A stretch of 33,627 nucleotides of DNA from Planctomycetales bacterium (GTDB lineage Bacteria; Planctomycetota; Planctomycetia; Planctomycetales; Planctomycetaceae). The DNA lies in the NCBI GenBank assembly GCA_026400835.1, contig JAPLOA010000090.1, positions 1 to 33,627 on the forward strand, read 5' to 3'. This document shows, one piece after another, positions 1 through 7,084 of the stretch. The translations under genes were made by a program, and so were the position numbers. The notes below the pieces were generated by a model that did not search any database, was not told the DNA's origin, and saw nothing but the letters and a program-made list of their open reading frames with translations. Each line of letters opens with the position of its first letter. The first letter of the stretch is position 1.

Positions 1-445
1 TTTCCACATCCAAATCCCTCAACAGTGTGTATACTCATCCGTGGCCTCGCTGTGTTTCCGTAAGTTGTTCGTTGACATCAACTTCTACGCAGCGATGGCC
101 CTTTCATTTGAACCAGTTATGAATAATCCGGGTTTAACGGCAAGCCGCAGGCGTTGCCGCTGGACTTCGACTACGCCTACGGCTCGCCGTTAAACGAAAA
201 CGATCAATACGCGATTAAATCAACACCCCGCTTGCGTACCCCGGCTGTATTCTGAGCCTCAGGGCGCGGTCGGTATTCTGGTCGGGATTCGTGAAACGGC
301 AGAATACACTTACCGAGCGAAGTTCCGGGTGTTATGCTCTGAAGCGAAACAGACCTCAATTCGCTCAGCCCAGAGATTCTGTCCGACCTGCGATCTGACG
401 CAGGCCTTCTCATTCAAGTCAACGCTTTCAGTTTGGGGACTTCGC
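1..445. other. Intergenic region upstream of the first DUF1501 gene
   Basis: I see no convincing gene here. Open frames are short, lack a ribosome binding site and read as arginine/serine-rich noise. The notable content is the large inverted repeat at 132-195. An open frame continues upstream of the DUF1501 start to about 329, but its N-terminal extension would precede a Tat signal and is not credible. No gene entering from the left edge is recognisable. Confidence 0.6.
132..195. repeat. REP-like imperfect inverted repeat, family A
   Basis: Two 28-nt arms (132-159 and 168-195) are inverted copies matching at 24 of 28 positions, around an 8-nt loop. The outer ends are GTTTAACGGC and GCCGTTAAAC. 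The arms are GC-rich and would form a long hairpin. There is no U-tract, so it does not look like a terminator. Size and intergenic position resemble the inverted repeats at 21121-21185 and 27511-27570, but the sequence differs. I infer a dispersed REP-type element; copy number cannot be judged from this window. Confidence 0.65.
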
Positions 446-1849
446 ATGAATGAATTCCAGTTAAATCGGCGCGAAGCATTGATCGCGAGTGGGCTGGGGA
501 CGATGAGTCTCGGGATGCCCGGCGTCGTGATGGGCACTGATAAAGTCGACGCCTCGGGGAAAGCGGTCGCGGCAGAGAAATCCTGTATCTTTGTTTTGCT
601 TTGCGGTGGCCCAAGCCATGTTGATACATGGGACATGAAGCCTGAAGCTCCGCTGGATTATCGAGGACCTTATCAGCCGATCGCGACCAAAGTGCCGGGC
701 ATGCAGATCAATGAGATGCACACTCAACTTGCGAAGCTGACGGATCATTTTACTCTGATCAATTCGATGTCTCATCCAGGTTCGATCAGTAACCACTTTG
801 ATGCGATGCACAATCTGCTCAGCGGACAATCAGAAAAACGAGTGCAGCAGGGGGTCTCTGACGAGAAGCCCTATCTTGGTTCATTTGTGGCGAAGCATAA
901 ACCAAGCACTCGCAACTTTGTTTCGAATGCGTGGCTGATTAAGTGTGTGGGGCCACCCGTTTTTTGTGCTCCGAATATCGGGCTGGGCGGCTATCTCGGT
1001 TCGGCCTACGCGCCGGTGTTTGTGGGCTCGGAAACGAACCATCCGGCAATGCCTGATTTCAAGCCACCGCAAATTTATGACACGTACGATGAAAAACGTT
1101 TTGGCGATCGCAAGTGGCTGTTGAGTCGTCTGGACTCCAGCCGGCTGGACAGAGACAAACAGGTCAGGGATTGGTCTGATCTCCGCGAAAAAACTTATGA
1201 TGCGATGACCAGATCAGAAGGACGCCTGGCCTTCGATTTGACTCGTGAACCGATAGACGTTCGTGAACGATACGGCATGCATCCGCTTGGTCAGAATCTA
1301 TTGCTGGCTCGCCGTATGGTCGAGGCCGGAGTTCGCTTTGTGACGGTTAATGGCTGGACTGGTCAGGCTGAACACGACAAAGCCGGCCCACCGAGCAGCA
1401 GTTGGGATATGCATGGCGGGAATATGGGCATGGGCAATGCCTTTGGAAATGGTTCGTATGGCATGGGATTCTGTCTGCCGCGACTGGATCAGGCCCTGTC
1501 GGCCCTGATTTCCGACCTCAAAGAACGTGGTCTGTTGGACAACACGTTGTTGGTGGTGACAGGCGAATTCGGACGCACGCCGTACGTATTAAAGCAGGAT
1601 CCACCGGGCCGACAGCACTGGCCTCAGTGCTTTTCGTCAATCATCGCCGGAGCAGGCATCGCTGGCGGACAGGTTTACGGCAAGTCGAACAAGTACGGTG
1701 AGCATCCAACAAGCAAGCCCGTTCGCCCTGAAGAACTGGCCGCGACGATTTATCACGCGCTGGATATTCCAATCAATGATCCATTGGACGCCAGTGGGAT
1801 TTCTCGTTCTCTGACGACGGGCAAACCGATCATGGAGCTGTTCGGCTGA
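446..1849 (+). CDS. DUF1501 family exported protein (sulfatase-like fold)
   Basis: This 467-aa protein belongs to the DUF1501 family, which is heavily expanded in planctomycetes, related to the alkaline phosphatase/sulfatase fold and of unknown substrate. The N terminus carries a twin-arginine signal (NRREALIASG followed by a hydrophobic stretch), so Tat export is likely. Family landmarks visible are LLCGGPSHVDTWDMKP at about residues 50-66 and GEFGRTP near the C-terminal third, followed by an HWPQ segment. The ATG at 446 is chosen because it opens the Tat signal and has GGGGA 6 nt upstream; the frame is open further upstream but that extension looks spurious. It usually pairs with a DUF1549/DUF1553 cytochrome gene; none is adjacent here. 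It converges on the MGMT-like gene with about 30 bp between stops and no hairpin. Confidence 0.9.
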   Translation: MNEFQLNRREALIASGLGTMSLGMPGVVMGTDKVDASGKAVAAEKSCIFVLLCGGPSHVDTWDMKPEAPLDYRGPYQPIATKVPGMQINEMHTQLAKLTDHFTLINSMSHPGSISNHFDAMHNLLSGQSEKRVQQGVSDEKPYLGSFVAKHKPSTRNFVSNAWLIKCVGPPVFCAPNIGLGGYLGSAYAPVFVGSETNHPAMPDFKPPQIYDTYDEKRFGDRKWLLSRLDSSRLDRDKQVRDWSDLREKTYDAMTRSEGRLAFDLTREPIDVRERYGMHPLGQNLLLARRMVEAGVRFVTVNGWTGQAEHDKAGPPSSSWDMHGGNMGMGNAFGNGSYGMGFCLPRLDQALSALISDLKERGLLDNTLLVVTGEFGRTPYVLKQDPPGRQHWPQCFSSIIAGAGIAGGQVYGKSNKYGEHPTSKPVRPEELAATIYHALDIPINDPLDASGISRSLTTGKPIMELFG

Positions 1850-1879
1850 TTGAAAAGATGGGTTGTGCGCCGGAGTATT

Positions 1880-2371
1880 TTACTTTGATATCGCTGGTCG
1901 GCCTTTGCTGGTGGGCAGCAGAGATTCCACAAAGAATCGTTTCCCGCGTTCAACGATTGTATGACCTTCAGCTTCCAGTCGTTGACGAAGGTTCTCTATA
2001 CCGCCGGGAAATTTTGCGTTGAGCTCCCCGCCGGGTTTCATAGTTCTCCAGTAGGGAGTGATTCGCTTCTTTCCGTCCCGTTCGGCTTCATCGGCCGCGT
2101 GAGCAGCAATACACGCGAAGAGACCGGTGGTTAGTGGGCACGTGATATCTGCCGAGTGTTCCCTGGCGAGCTGCTTTCGAATCTCATCCGTCGTCAGCAA
2201 CTTTCCCTTGCGCACTGTCTTCATGATCGTGTCGACTTCGAGCGGTGCCGGGATCAGCATCGTGTTCGCCCGGAGACGTTTGGAAGATTTCTCATCGAGC
2301 TTCTTTACGCTCGGCAAGCCATTACTATTCTGAAGTTTTTCGGCCCAGGTCTTCTTCGATTTGCTGCTCAT
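1880..2371 (-). CDS. MGMT-like (Ada/Ogt C-terminal fold) family protein
   Basis: This 163-aa protein resembles the short bacterial 'MGMT family' proteins. Visible landmarks are a Trp/Lys-rich N terminus, LIPAPLEVDTIM at about 39-50, a K-G-K-L-x-T-x-x-E-I-R segment at 55-65, and ITCPLTTGLF with Cys78 at about 76-85. PYWRTMKPGGELNAKFPGG at 106-124 corresponds to the 'WRV...G.L..K.PGG' region of alkyltransferase-like folds. The canonical PCHR active site is not present; Cys78 sits in a different motif, so alkyl-transfer activity cannot be assumed. A DNA-lesion-binding (ATL-like) role is possible but unproven. The ATG at 2371 gives the family's usual length. It lies downstream of the lipoprotein gene on the same strand but is separated from it by a terminator. 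Confidence 0.75.
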   Translation of the reverse strand: MSSKSKKTWAEKLQNSNGLPSVKKLDEKSSKRLRANTMLIPAPLEVDTIMKTVRKGKLLTTDEIRKQLAREHSADITCPLTTGLFACIAAHAADEAERDGKKRITPYWRTMKPGGELNAKFPGGIENLRQRLEAEGHTIVERGKRFFVESLLPTSKGRPAISK

Positions 2372-2390
2372 TGTTTGCCCCGACTTTTCT

Positions 2391-2436
2391 CAAAACGAAA
2401 AGGGGCACACTGCTTTCAAACAAAGCAGCGTGCCCC
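2391..2436 (-). terminator. Intrinsic terminator of the small lipoprotein gene
   Basis: A 15-bp stem with one mismatch (2402-2416 with 2422-2436) encloses a 5-nt loop. On the minus strand it is followed by TTTTCGTTTTGAG. It ends the transcript of the 2498-2734 gene before the MGMT-like gene begins at 2371. Confidence 0.8.
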
Positions 2437-2497
2437 ATTTCATGGTTCCTGACGGAATTTTTCATCCCAGTCACGAAGAGAGCGATCGAGACCAGGC

Positions 2498-2734
2498 TTA
2501 GAAGCCCTGTTCGATCTTTTTCTTTTCGGCAGCCTGCTTCTTGGCGGCTTCGATTTGATTTGTCAGCTTATTCTCTGGCCCGGCCGGGAAGTACTGCACA
2601 TCGTCCGTCAGATAGTCTGGGGACGGCAGCGTCTGCCCACCAATCGTGGTCTGGCAGCCGGTGAAGAGCGCACTTGAGGCTACAGCAGCAGCAAGTGACA
2701 GCAGAAGTCCGGGTCGTCCTGAGGATGTCTTCAC
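2498..2734 (-). CDS. Small planctomycete lipoprotein with GGQTLPS motif
   Basis: This 78-aa protein starts with a lipoprotein signal: MKTSSGRPG, a hydrophobic stretch, then the lipobox FTGC with Cys27 as the lipidation site. The mature part begins QTTIGGQTLPSPDYL, continues DDVQYFPAGPE, and ends in a Lys/Ala/Gln-rich helix. I recognise the IGGQTLPSPDYL...YFPAGPE pattern as recurring in planctomycete short lipoproteins of unknown function. The start is GTG at 2734, with AAGG about 8-12 nt upstream. A short ORF on the same strand ends 6 nt upstream, which could mean translational coupling. A strong terminator follows. Confidence 0.8.
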   Translation of the reverse strand: MKTSSGRPGLLLSLAAAVASSALFTGCQTTIGGQTLPSPDYLTDDVQYFPAGPENKLTNQIEAAKKQAAEKKKIEQGF

Positions 2735-3054
2735 GGTTGTCTACCTTAGTTCAGCAGTGACAGTTCGGCTGGCCAGATGGCTCCCGATGACGAAGGTGCC
2801 TGAATTCGGCGCGTCCCATTCGTCCTGTGTATCCATCGACGGATTTGGGTAGTAGATTGCACAGAATCGTTGTGATCGATACAGCTTTTGGTTCCAATCC
2901 GTGAATCCGCCACGCGGACCGGCAGGAATTGCTGCCTGCCGGGGCTGACTTCTGAAAAACCGCCGCTTGTAATCTCCCGCCTGCCCCCGCCCATCAACGG
3001 CGACTTCCCTCTTTCCGCATTTGTTGTCTGTCACTTTTTTACGAAGGGTCTGCG
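2735..3054. other. Divergent intergenic region with hairpin 2919-2942
   Basis: This gap separates the lipoprotein (-) and the cyclase-like gene (+). It contains the weak ORF described separately and a perfect 8-bp inverted repeat (CCGGCAGG at 2919-2926, CCTGCCGG at 2935-2942) around an 8-nt loop. The hairpin has no U-tract, so it is not an obvious terminator. Promoters for both flanking genes should lie here but none is clear by eye. Confidence 0.4.
2741..3034 (-). CDS. Possible small protein just upstream of the lipoprotein
   Basis: This candidate of about 97 aa starts at GTG 3034; a shorter version could start at ATG 2836. I do not recognise the family. The C-terminal half (YRSQRFCAIYYPNPSMDTQD, then EWDAPNSGTFVIGSHLASR) has a protein-like composition, unlike the arginine-rich noise of neighbouring frames. 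Its stop is 6 nt from the lipoprotein start, as expected for two coupled genes. Against it are no clear ribosome binding site and an N-terminal half that is basic and less convincing. It may be only the 3' part of a real gene, or noise. Confidence 0.3.
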   Translation of the reverse strand: MTDNKCGKREVAVDGRGQAGDYKRRFFRSQPRQAAIPAGPRGGFTDWNQKLYRSQRFCAIYYPNPSMDTQDEWDAPNSGTFVIGSHLASRTVTAELR

Positions 3055-4209
3055 ATGAATCCAAAGACTGCTTTCACGAAACTCGTGCGTTACGTCTCCC
3101 CTCTGTCAGCGCTGTGCCTCCTTCTGTCGTTGAATCGCGCTGCGGCTGACGACTACCAGTACAAGTTTGAACAGATCACAATCCCGAGGCCATCTGCTGA
3201 AGAACCCCGGCGTGACGCCGTTTCCGTGGACCTTGCCGGAACCTATCTGGAACAGGGTTCGCTCGCCTGGAGTGGCGAGAGAAAATGCGTGAGCTGCCAT
3301 ACCAATGGCACTTACATGGTCACTCGCCCCGCGCTCAGCGCCTCGCTGGGTCAGCCCCCGGAGGATACTCGACAGTTCTTTCTGACAACTCTGTCAAAGC
3401 TTCAGGAAGAAAAGCTGGACCGACTTAAGCAGTCAACCCGGCCTGCTCAGATTATTTACATTGCGGCCGGACTGTCAGAGTGGGATGCTCATGTGGCTAA
3501 GCAGTTATCTCCGGAAACTGAAAAGTCTCTTGAACTCATGTTCTCCATTCAGACGGAGAACGGGACATGGGGATCACTCGACTGCTGGCCTCCATTTGAA
3601 TCCGATGCGTACCACGAAGCTACTGTCGCCGCGATGGCTGCGGCGACGGCTCCCGGCTGGTTGCAGAAAGCAGAAGCCTCCGACAACGCGGCTCTCAAAG
3701 CGGGAATTGAAAAGCTGAAGAACTACCTGCGTACGGAAAAGCCGGCCCATGATTACAGTCGCACATTGCTGTTGTGGGCCAACAGTCGCATGACGGATCT
3801 GTTAAGTGCTGAACAAAAACAGGAGTTGATTGACGCGTTGGTCAGGCATCAGCGAGCGGATGGCGGTTGGTCGATTAGAACTTTCGCGGCTCCCGAAACA
3901 TGGGGCTCCGGAAACCGAGCCCCCAAGCTCAGGGCGGAACCGGAATTTGCGGATCCTCCCAGCGACGGTCATATGACAGGCTTGGCTGTGATCGTTCTTC
4001 GCGAAGCGGGGATTGGTGCGGATGATCCTCGCGTGCAGAAAGGCATCGCATGGCTCAAGGCCAATCAACGCGAATCCGGACGCTGGTGGACTCGATCACT
4101 GAACACCGACACCTGGCACTTCATCACTTACAGCGGCACGGCATATCCGCTTCTGGCGTTGCAGATGTGTGATGAGATTCCAAAGGCCACGGTCGCGCAG
4201 AATCCATAA
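3055..4209 (+). CDS. Exported squalene-cyclase-like alpha/alpha barrel protein with one CxxCH motif
   Basis: This 384-aa protein has an N-terminal signal peptide (about residues 1-31, ending RAAA/DD). It then carries a single heme-c-type motif, Cys78-Val-Ser-Cys81-His82 (RKCVSCHTNGTYM), and a helical region with squalene/oxidosqualene-cyclase-type repeats. Repeats are seen as IQTENGTWGSLDCWPPFES near 166-183, LVRHQRADGGWS near 262-273 and LKANQRESGRWW near 333-344. The DxDD catalytic motif of true hopene cyclases is absent, so terpene cyclisation should not be assumed. A periplasmic, heme-bearing or thiol-bearing barrel is the cautious reading. The ATG at 3055 has AAGGG 6 nt upstream. A terminator follows at 4229-4260, shared with the convergent tRNA gene. 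Confidence 0.8.
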   Translation: MNPKTAFTKLVRYVSPLSALCLLLSLNRAAADDYQYKFEQITIPRPSAEEPRRDAVSVDLAGTYLEQGSLAWSGERKCVSCHTNGTYMVTRPALSASLGQPPEDTRQFFLTTLSKLQEEKLDRLKQSTRPAQIIYIAAGLSEWDAHVAKQLSPETEKSLELMFSIQTENGTWGSLDCWPPFESDAYHEATVAAMAAATAPGWLQKAEASDNAALKAGIEKLKNYLRTEKPAHDYSRTLLLWANSRMTDLLSAEQKQELIDALVRHQRADGGWSIRTFAAPETWGSGNRAPKLRAEPEFADPPSDGHMTGLAVIVLREAGIGADDPRVQKGIAWLKANQRESGRWWTRSLNTDTWHFITYSGTAYPLLALQMCDEIPKATVAQNP

Positions 4210-4228
4210 TTCGACGTCGCCTGAAAAC

Positions 4229-4260
4229 AAAAAAGCCACCCGCAAAACGGGTGGCTTTTA
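4229..4260. terminator. Bidirectional intrinsic terminator
   Basis: An 11-bp stem (AAAAGCCACCC at 4231-4241 and its complement at 4249-4259) encloses a 7-nt loop. The + strand ends in TTTTA and the - strand in a longer T-rich run. It lies between the cyclase-like gene (+) and the tRNA-Lys gene (-) and can serve both. Confidence 0.85.
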
Positions 4261-4261
4261 G

Positions 4262-4614
4262 TGAACCGGGCGGGACTTGAACCCGCGACCTACGGATTAA
4301 CCTGCCGCACTGGCTTTCACCAGCCATTTCTTGTCTGTTGCGGTCTGGACTTTACCATCTCCCGAAACGGGAGCCACACGTCAAGTCTCTGAGGAGCCCC
4401 AGTCAATTGTTTTGTCTGCTGAACCCTTTACGAGTTCTCCAGAAGCAACATCTGACAAGGTTTCCTGCTGATTGCCCAATCCGTCAGATTGTCACGCTTT
4501 CGCGTACTGACGGCTCTCAGGGGGTTCCAGCATATGGTGCGGTTCTACCTCCAGCCTTCCGACCGGGGCACTCCTATTTAAAGTCCGTTGCTCTACCAAC
4601 TGAGCTACCGATTC
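4262..4614 (-). tRNA. tRNA-Lys(UUU) interrupted by a group I intron
   Basis: The 5' exon is 4581-4614 (34 nt) and the 3' exon 4262-4300 (39 nt). Spliced, they give a 73-nt class I tRNA: acceptor GAATCGG/CCGGTTC with one G-U pair and discriminator A; D stem GCTC/GAGC with loop AGTTGGTA; anticodon stem ACGGA/TCCGT; loop CTTTTAA; variable loop AGGTC; and T arm GCGGG-TTCAAGT-CCCGC. The anticodon is UUU, hence lysine. CCA is not encoded. The break falls after U34, the same anticodon position used by the intron in tRNA-Leu(UAA). Placing the junction one T further gives the same spliced loop. No other tRNA is nearby, so this is a solitary locus ending at the terminator 4229-4260. Confidence 0.9.
4301..4580 (-). 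ncRNA. Group I self-splicing intron in tRNA-Lys (280 nt, no ORF)
   Basis: The intron begins after exon U34 and ends in G (4301), as group I introns do. P1 forms between the 5' exon end GGACUU and the internal guide GAGUGCC, with a U-G pair at the splice site. A P/Q-type segment reads AATCAGCAGGAAACC. The R-type segment CTCAGAGACTTGACGTG and the S-type segment GGTAAAGTCC form P7 as GACUU (4383-4387) with AAGUC (4348-4352). A perfect P8 hairpin CTCCCG-TTT-CGGGAG (4359-4373) lies between them. No homing endonuclease is encoded. Boundaries are inferred from restoring the tRNA fold; the subgroup was not assigned. Confidence 0.88.
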
Positions 4615-4851
4615 ATCAGGACGCCGGACAAAATCCGGTTTCCCTTCTTTTCCCTCGACACACGAAGGAGTCGGCACGATACAAAGAAACGGCCGATTTT
4701 CCAGAGAAGACTCCCACCTTCGCGGAATTACCGGCGAATTATGAGTGGGATTCGCATTTCAGGTATTTTCCGGACTCTCAAATTCGCAGCAACCTCGTCT
4801 CTGAGCCCGTCCTGGAAGTCCCTGCGGTGCCTCAATGCACGTTTTAAGACC

Positions 4852-6300
4852 TTAGGAAAGCACTGGCCTCACAAGCTCTCCGTGAATGTCGGTCAGCCGA
4901 AAATCTCTGCCCTGATACTTGAATGTCAATTGCTTGTGGTCAACACCCAGCAGATGCAGAATCGTGGCGTTCAGGTCATGCACATGCACAGGATCGCGAA
5001 CAATGTTGTAACAGTATTCGTCCGTTTCACCGTGAGTTAATCCGGCGCGAATGCCGGCTCCTGCCATGAGCACAGTGAAGCATCGCGGATGATGGTCTCG
5101 TCCGTAGTCGGTTTCGCTCAATGAACCCTGAGAATAGATCGTGCGCCCAAATTCGCCGCCCCAGACGATCAATGTGTCTTTCAAAAGACCTCGTTGATCC
5201 AGATCGTTGATCAACGCTGTTGTCGCTTGATCCGTATCCTTGACCTGGCCACGCAGCGCGTTCGGTAAGCCGCCATGATGATCCCATCCCATGTGGAATA
5301 ACTGAACGAACCGTACATCGCGCTCTGCCAGTCTTCGAGCCAGTAAGCAGTTGGCCGCATAGCTTCCGGGGCGCATCACATCAGGGCCGTAACTTTCCAG
5401 TACGTGCTTCGGTTCGCCACTGACATCCAGCAGTTCGGGCACGCTGGTCTGCATGCGAAATGCCATTTCGTATTGCGCAATCCGAGTTTGGATTTCCGGA
5501 TCTCCGACCGTTTCAAAACGCTGTTGATTCAATGCACCCAGACGATCGAGTGTGCTGCGTCGAACCTGAGCAGATATCCCCGGCGGATTGCTGAGAAACA
5601 GAACCGCATCGCCCTGGTTTCGAAACTTCACGCCTTGATGTTTTGAGGGAAGAAAACCGGATCCCCAAAGACGATCATAAAGCGGCTGATCGTCAGGCCG
5701 GCCGCTCCCAAACGATGTGAGTACCACGTACGAAGGCAAATTGGCATTCTCGCTGCCCAATCCATAGCTCACCCACGAACCAATGCTGGGGCGTCCCGCT
5801 AACTGAGAACCCGTTTGACAGAATGTTATGGCCGGGTCATGGTTGATTGCTTCCGTATGCATGGAACGAATCATGCAGAACTTGTCGGCGATTGTTGGCA
5901 TATGAGTCAGCGCGTTGCTGAACCACATTCCCGATTTTCCATGCTGAGCGAAATCAAATACCGACGGTGCGACTGGAAATTTGGCCTGTCCGCTGGTCAT
6001 CGTTGTCAGTCGCTGGCCCTGACGAATGGACTCCGGCAAGTCTTCGCCATGATGGCTTTTCATCTGTGGCTTCGGATCGAACAGATCCATTTGCGATGGA
6101 GCACCCGACTGAAACAAATAGATGATTCGCTTCGCTTTCGCCTCATGAGTCGGAAACTTCTGCACGTTGGCATCTGCAGCCGAGAGTTGCTGCCCGGGCT
6201 GATTCATCAGTGCCGCCAACGCAGCTCCTCCGATGGCCGTGGAGCCATTCTTCAGGAAGATTCGACGATTCAAAATATCCCGAACTTGAAGTGGGTTCAT
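4852..6300 (-). CDS. DUF1501 family exported protein
   Basis: This second DUF1501 member has 482 aa from ATG 6300. The N terminus MNPLQVRDILNRRIFLKNGS carries a textbook twin-arginine motif (RRIFLK) followed by an Ala/Gly-rich hydrophobic stretch. Family landmarks are YLFQSGAPSQMDLFDPKP, then GGEFGRT, DYGRDHHPRCF and the C-terminal YQGRDFRLTDIHG. It belongs to the 'GRDFRLTDxHG' subgroup and is clearly different from the DUF1501 at 446-1849. The sulfatase-like fold suggests a hydrolase, but the substrate is unknown. An in-frame TTG at 6327 would place nine extra residues before the Tat motif; ATG is preferred. A Nudix gene lies 115 bp upstream on the same strand, so the two may be co-transcribed. 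No DUF1549/1553 partner is adjacent. Confidence 0.92.
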   Translation of the reverse strand: MNPLQVRDILNRRIFLKNGSTAIGGAALAALMNQPGQQLSAADANVQKFPTHEAKAKRIIYLFQSGAPSQMDLFDPKPQMKSHHGEDLPESIRQGQRLTTMTSGQAKFPVAPSVFDFAQHGKSGMWFSNALTHMPTIADKFCMIRSMHTEAINHDPAITFCQTGSQLAGRPSIGSWVSYGLGSENANLPSYVVLTSFGSGRPDDQPLYDRLWGSGFLPSKHQGVKFRNQGDAVLFLSNPPGISAQVRRSTLDRLGALNQQRFETVGDPEIQTRIAQYEMAFRMQTSVPELLDVSGEPKHVLESYGPDVMRPGSYAANCLLARRLAERDVRFVQLFHMGWDHHGGLPNALRGQVKDTDQATTALINDLDQRGLLKDTLIVWGGEFGRTIYSQGSLSETDYGRDHHPRCFTVLMAGAGIRAGLTHGETDEYCYNIVRDPVHVHDLNATILHLLGVDHKQLTFKYQGRDFRLTDIHGELVRPVLS

Positions 6301-6415
6301 AACAGATCCAGTCGCTGGAGTGCTCAATCAAGCGATTCGGAATGATATTGCTGGTGTTTCTGCTGCCCGATCGCTGCACACCATTGTATCTCAGCCGGAT
6401 TACCGCAACAACAAG

Positions 6416-6910
6416 TCAAAGACCACGAAACGCTCTGAACAACAAGAGGAATGCGGGAGAGAAATCTTCCGGGGTTCGCTGAGTCCATTCCTCAATCTCT
6501 GTGGGCATCATCCAGCGAATCTCGGTCATTTCCTGAGCATCCGGAAGAATCGGATCATCGGAGTTCGCGGTGTACAACACTGTGAACTCATGCGACGTTT
6601 TCGGGCACGCACTAAATTTTCGGACGTGAGTCACTGCTGCTTCTATGCCAAGCTCTTCGAACATCTCGCGAGGCGCGGTCTCGTCATAAGTTTCCCCAGC
6701 ACTCACGTGACCGGAGCAGGAAGACGTCCAGACAGAGGGGAATTCTTCCTTTGTGGGCGAGCGTTTGTGAATCAGCATTGCTCCGTCGGAGCGAAACACA
6801 AAAACATGAATGGCACGATGCAGCAGTTTGCGACGATGAACCTCTGATCGAGGTAACGTCTCAATCACTTCGTCCAGGGCATCGACGACATCAAACAGTT
6901 CCTCGGCCAC
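6416..6910 (-). CDS. Nudix hydrolase (YfcD/IPP-isomerase-like)
   Basis: This 164-aa protein has a complete Nudix box: Gly67-x5-Glu73-x7-Arg81-Glu82-x2-Glu85-Glu86-Leu-Gly-Ile. The acidic residues bind the divalent metals used to hydrolyse nucleoside-diphosphate-linked substrates. The flanking pattern HRAIHVFVFRSDGAMLIHKR and WTSSCSGHVSAGE is typical of the YfcD / isopentenyl-diphosphate-isomerase-like branch. The second half lacks features that would let me assign isomerase activity, so a phosphohydrolase with unknown substrate is the best call. The start is GTG at 6910; a weak GAAAG lies upstream. It precedes the DUF1501 gene on the same strand. Confidence 0.88.
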   Translation of the reverse strand: MAEELFDVVDALDEVIETLPRSEVHRRKLLHRAIHVFVFRSDGAMLIHKRSPTKEEFPSVWTSSCSGHVSAGETYDETAPREMFEELGIEAAVTHVRKFSACPKTSHEFTVLYTANSDDPILPDAQEMTEIRWMMPTEIEEWTQRTPEDFSPAFLLLFRAFRGL

Positions 6911-7036
6911 TCAATTGACTTTCAAAGCGATCAAGCTTTGCTGCAGGGGTGTGACAAGCGAGCCTCAGTGAACGGTCAAACCGGCCTGGTCTCCACTTGA
7001 TACCAACCGGATAATAGTTCGGGACCGTTCCAAAGC

Positions 7037-7068
7037 AAAAAAAATCCCCGGAGTTATCGTCCGGGGAT
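7037..7068 (-). terminator. Intrinsic terminator of the VWA-protein gene
   Basis: A perfect 9-bp stem (ATCCCCGGA at 7044-7052 and TCCGGGGAT at 7060-7068) is followed on the minus strand by eight T residues. It lies 16 bp beyond the stop of the VWA gene. Confidence 0.9.
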
Positions 7069-7084
7069 CTCGTACAACTTTTTG

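Noticed and set aside
329-445. Upstream extension of the first DUF1501 frame
   Set aside because: It would bury the Tat signal 39 residues inside the protein; ATG 446 has a good ribosome binding site.
4338-4847. Plus-strand open frame across the tRNA-Lys locus
   Set aside because: It is antisense to the tRNA and group I intron, which explain the sequence better.
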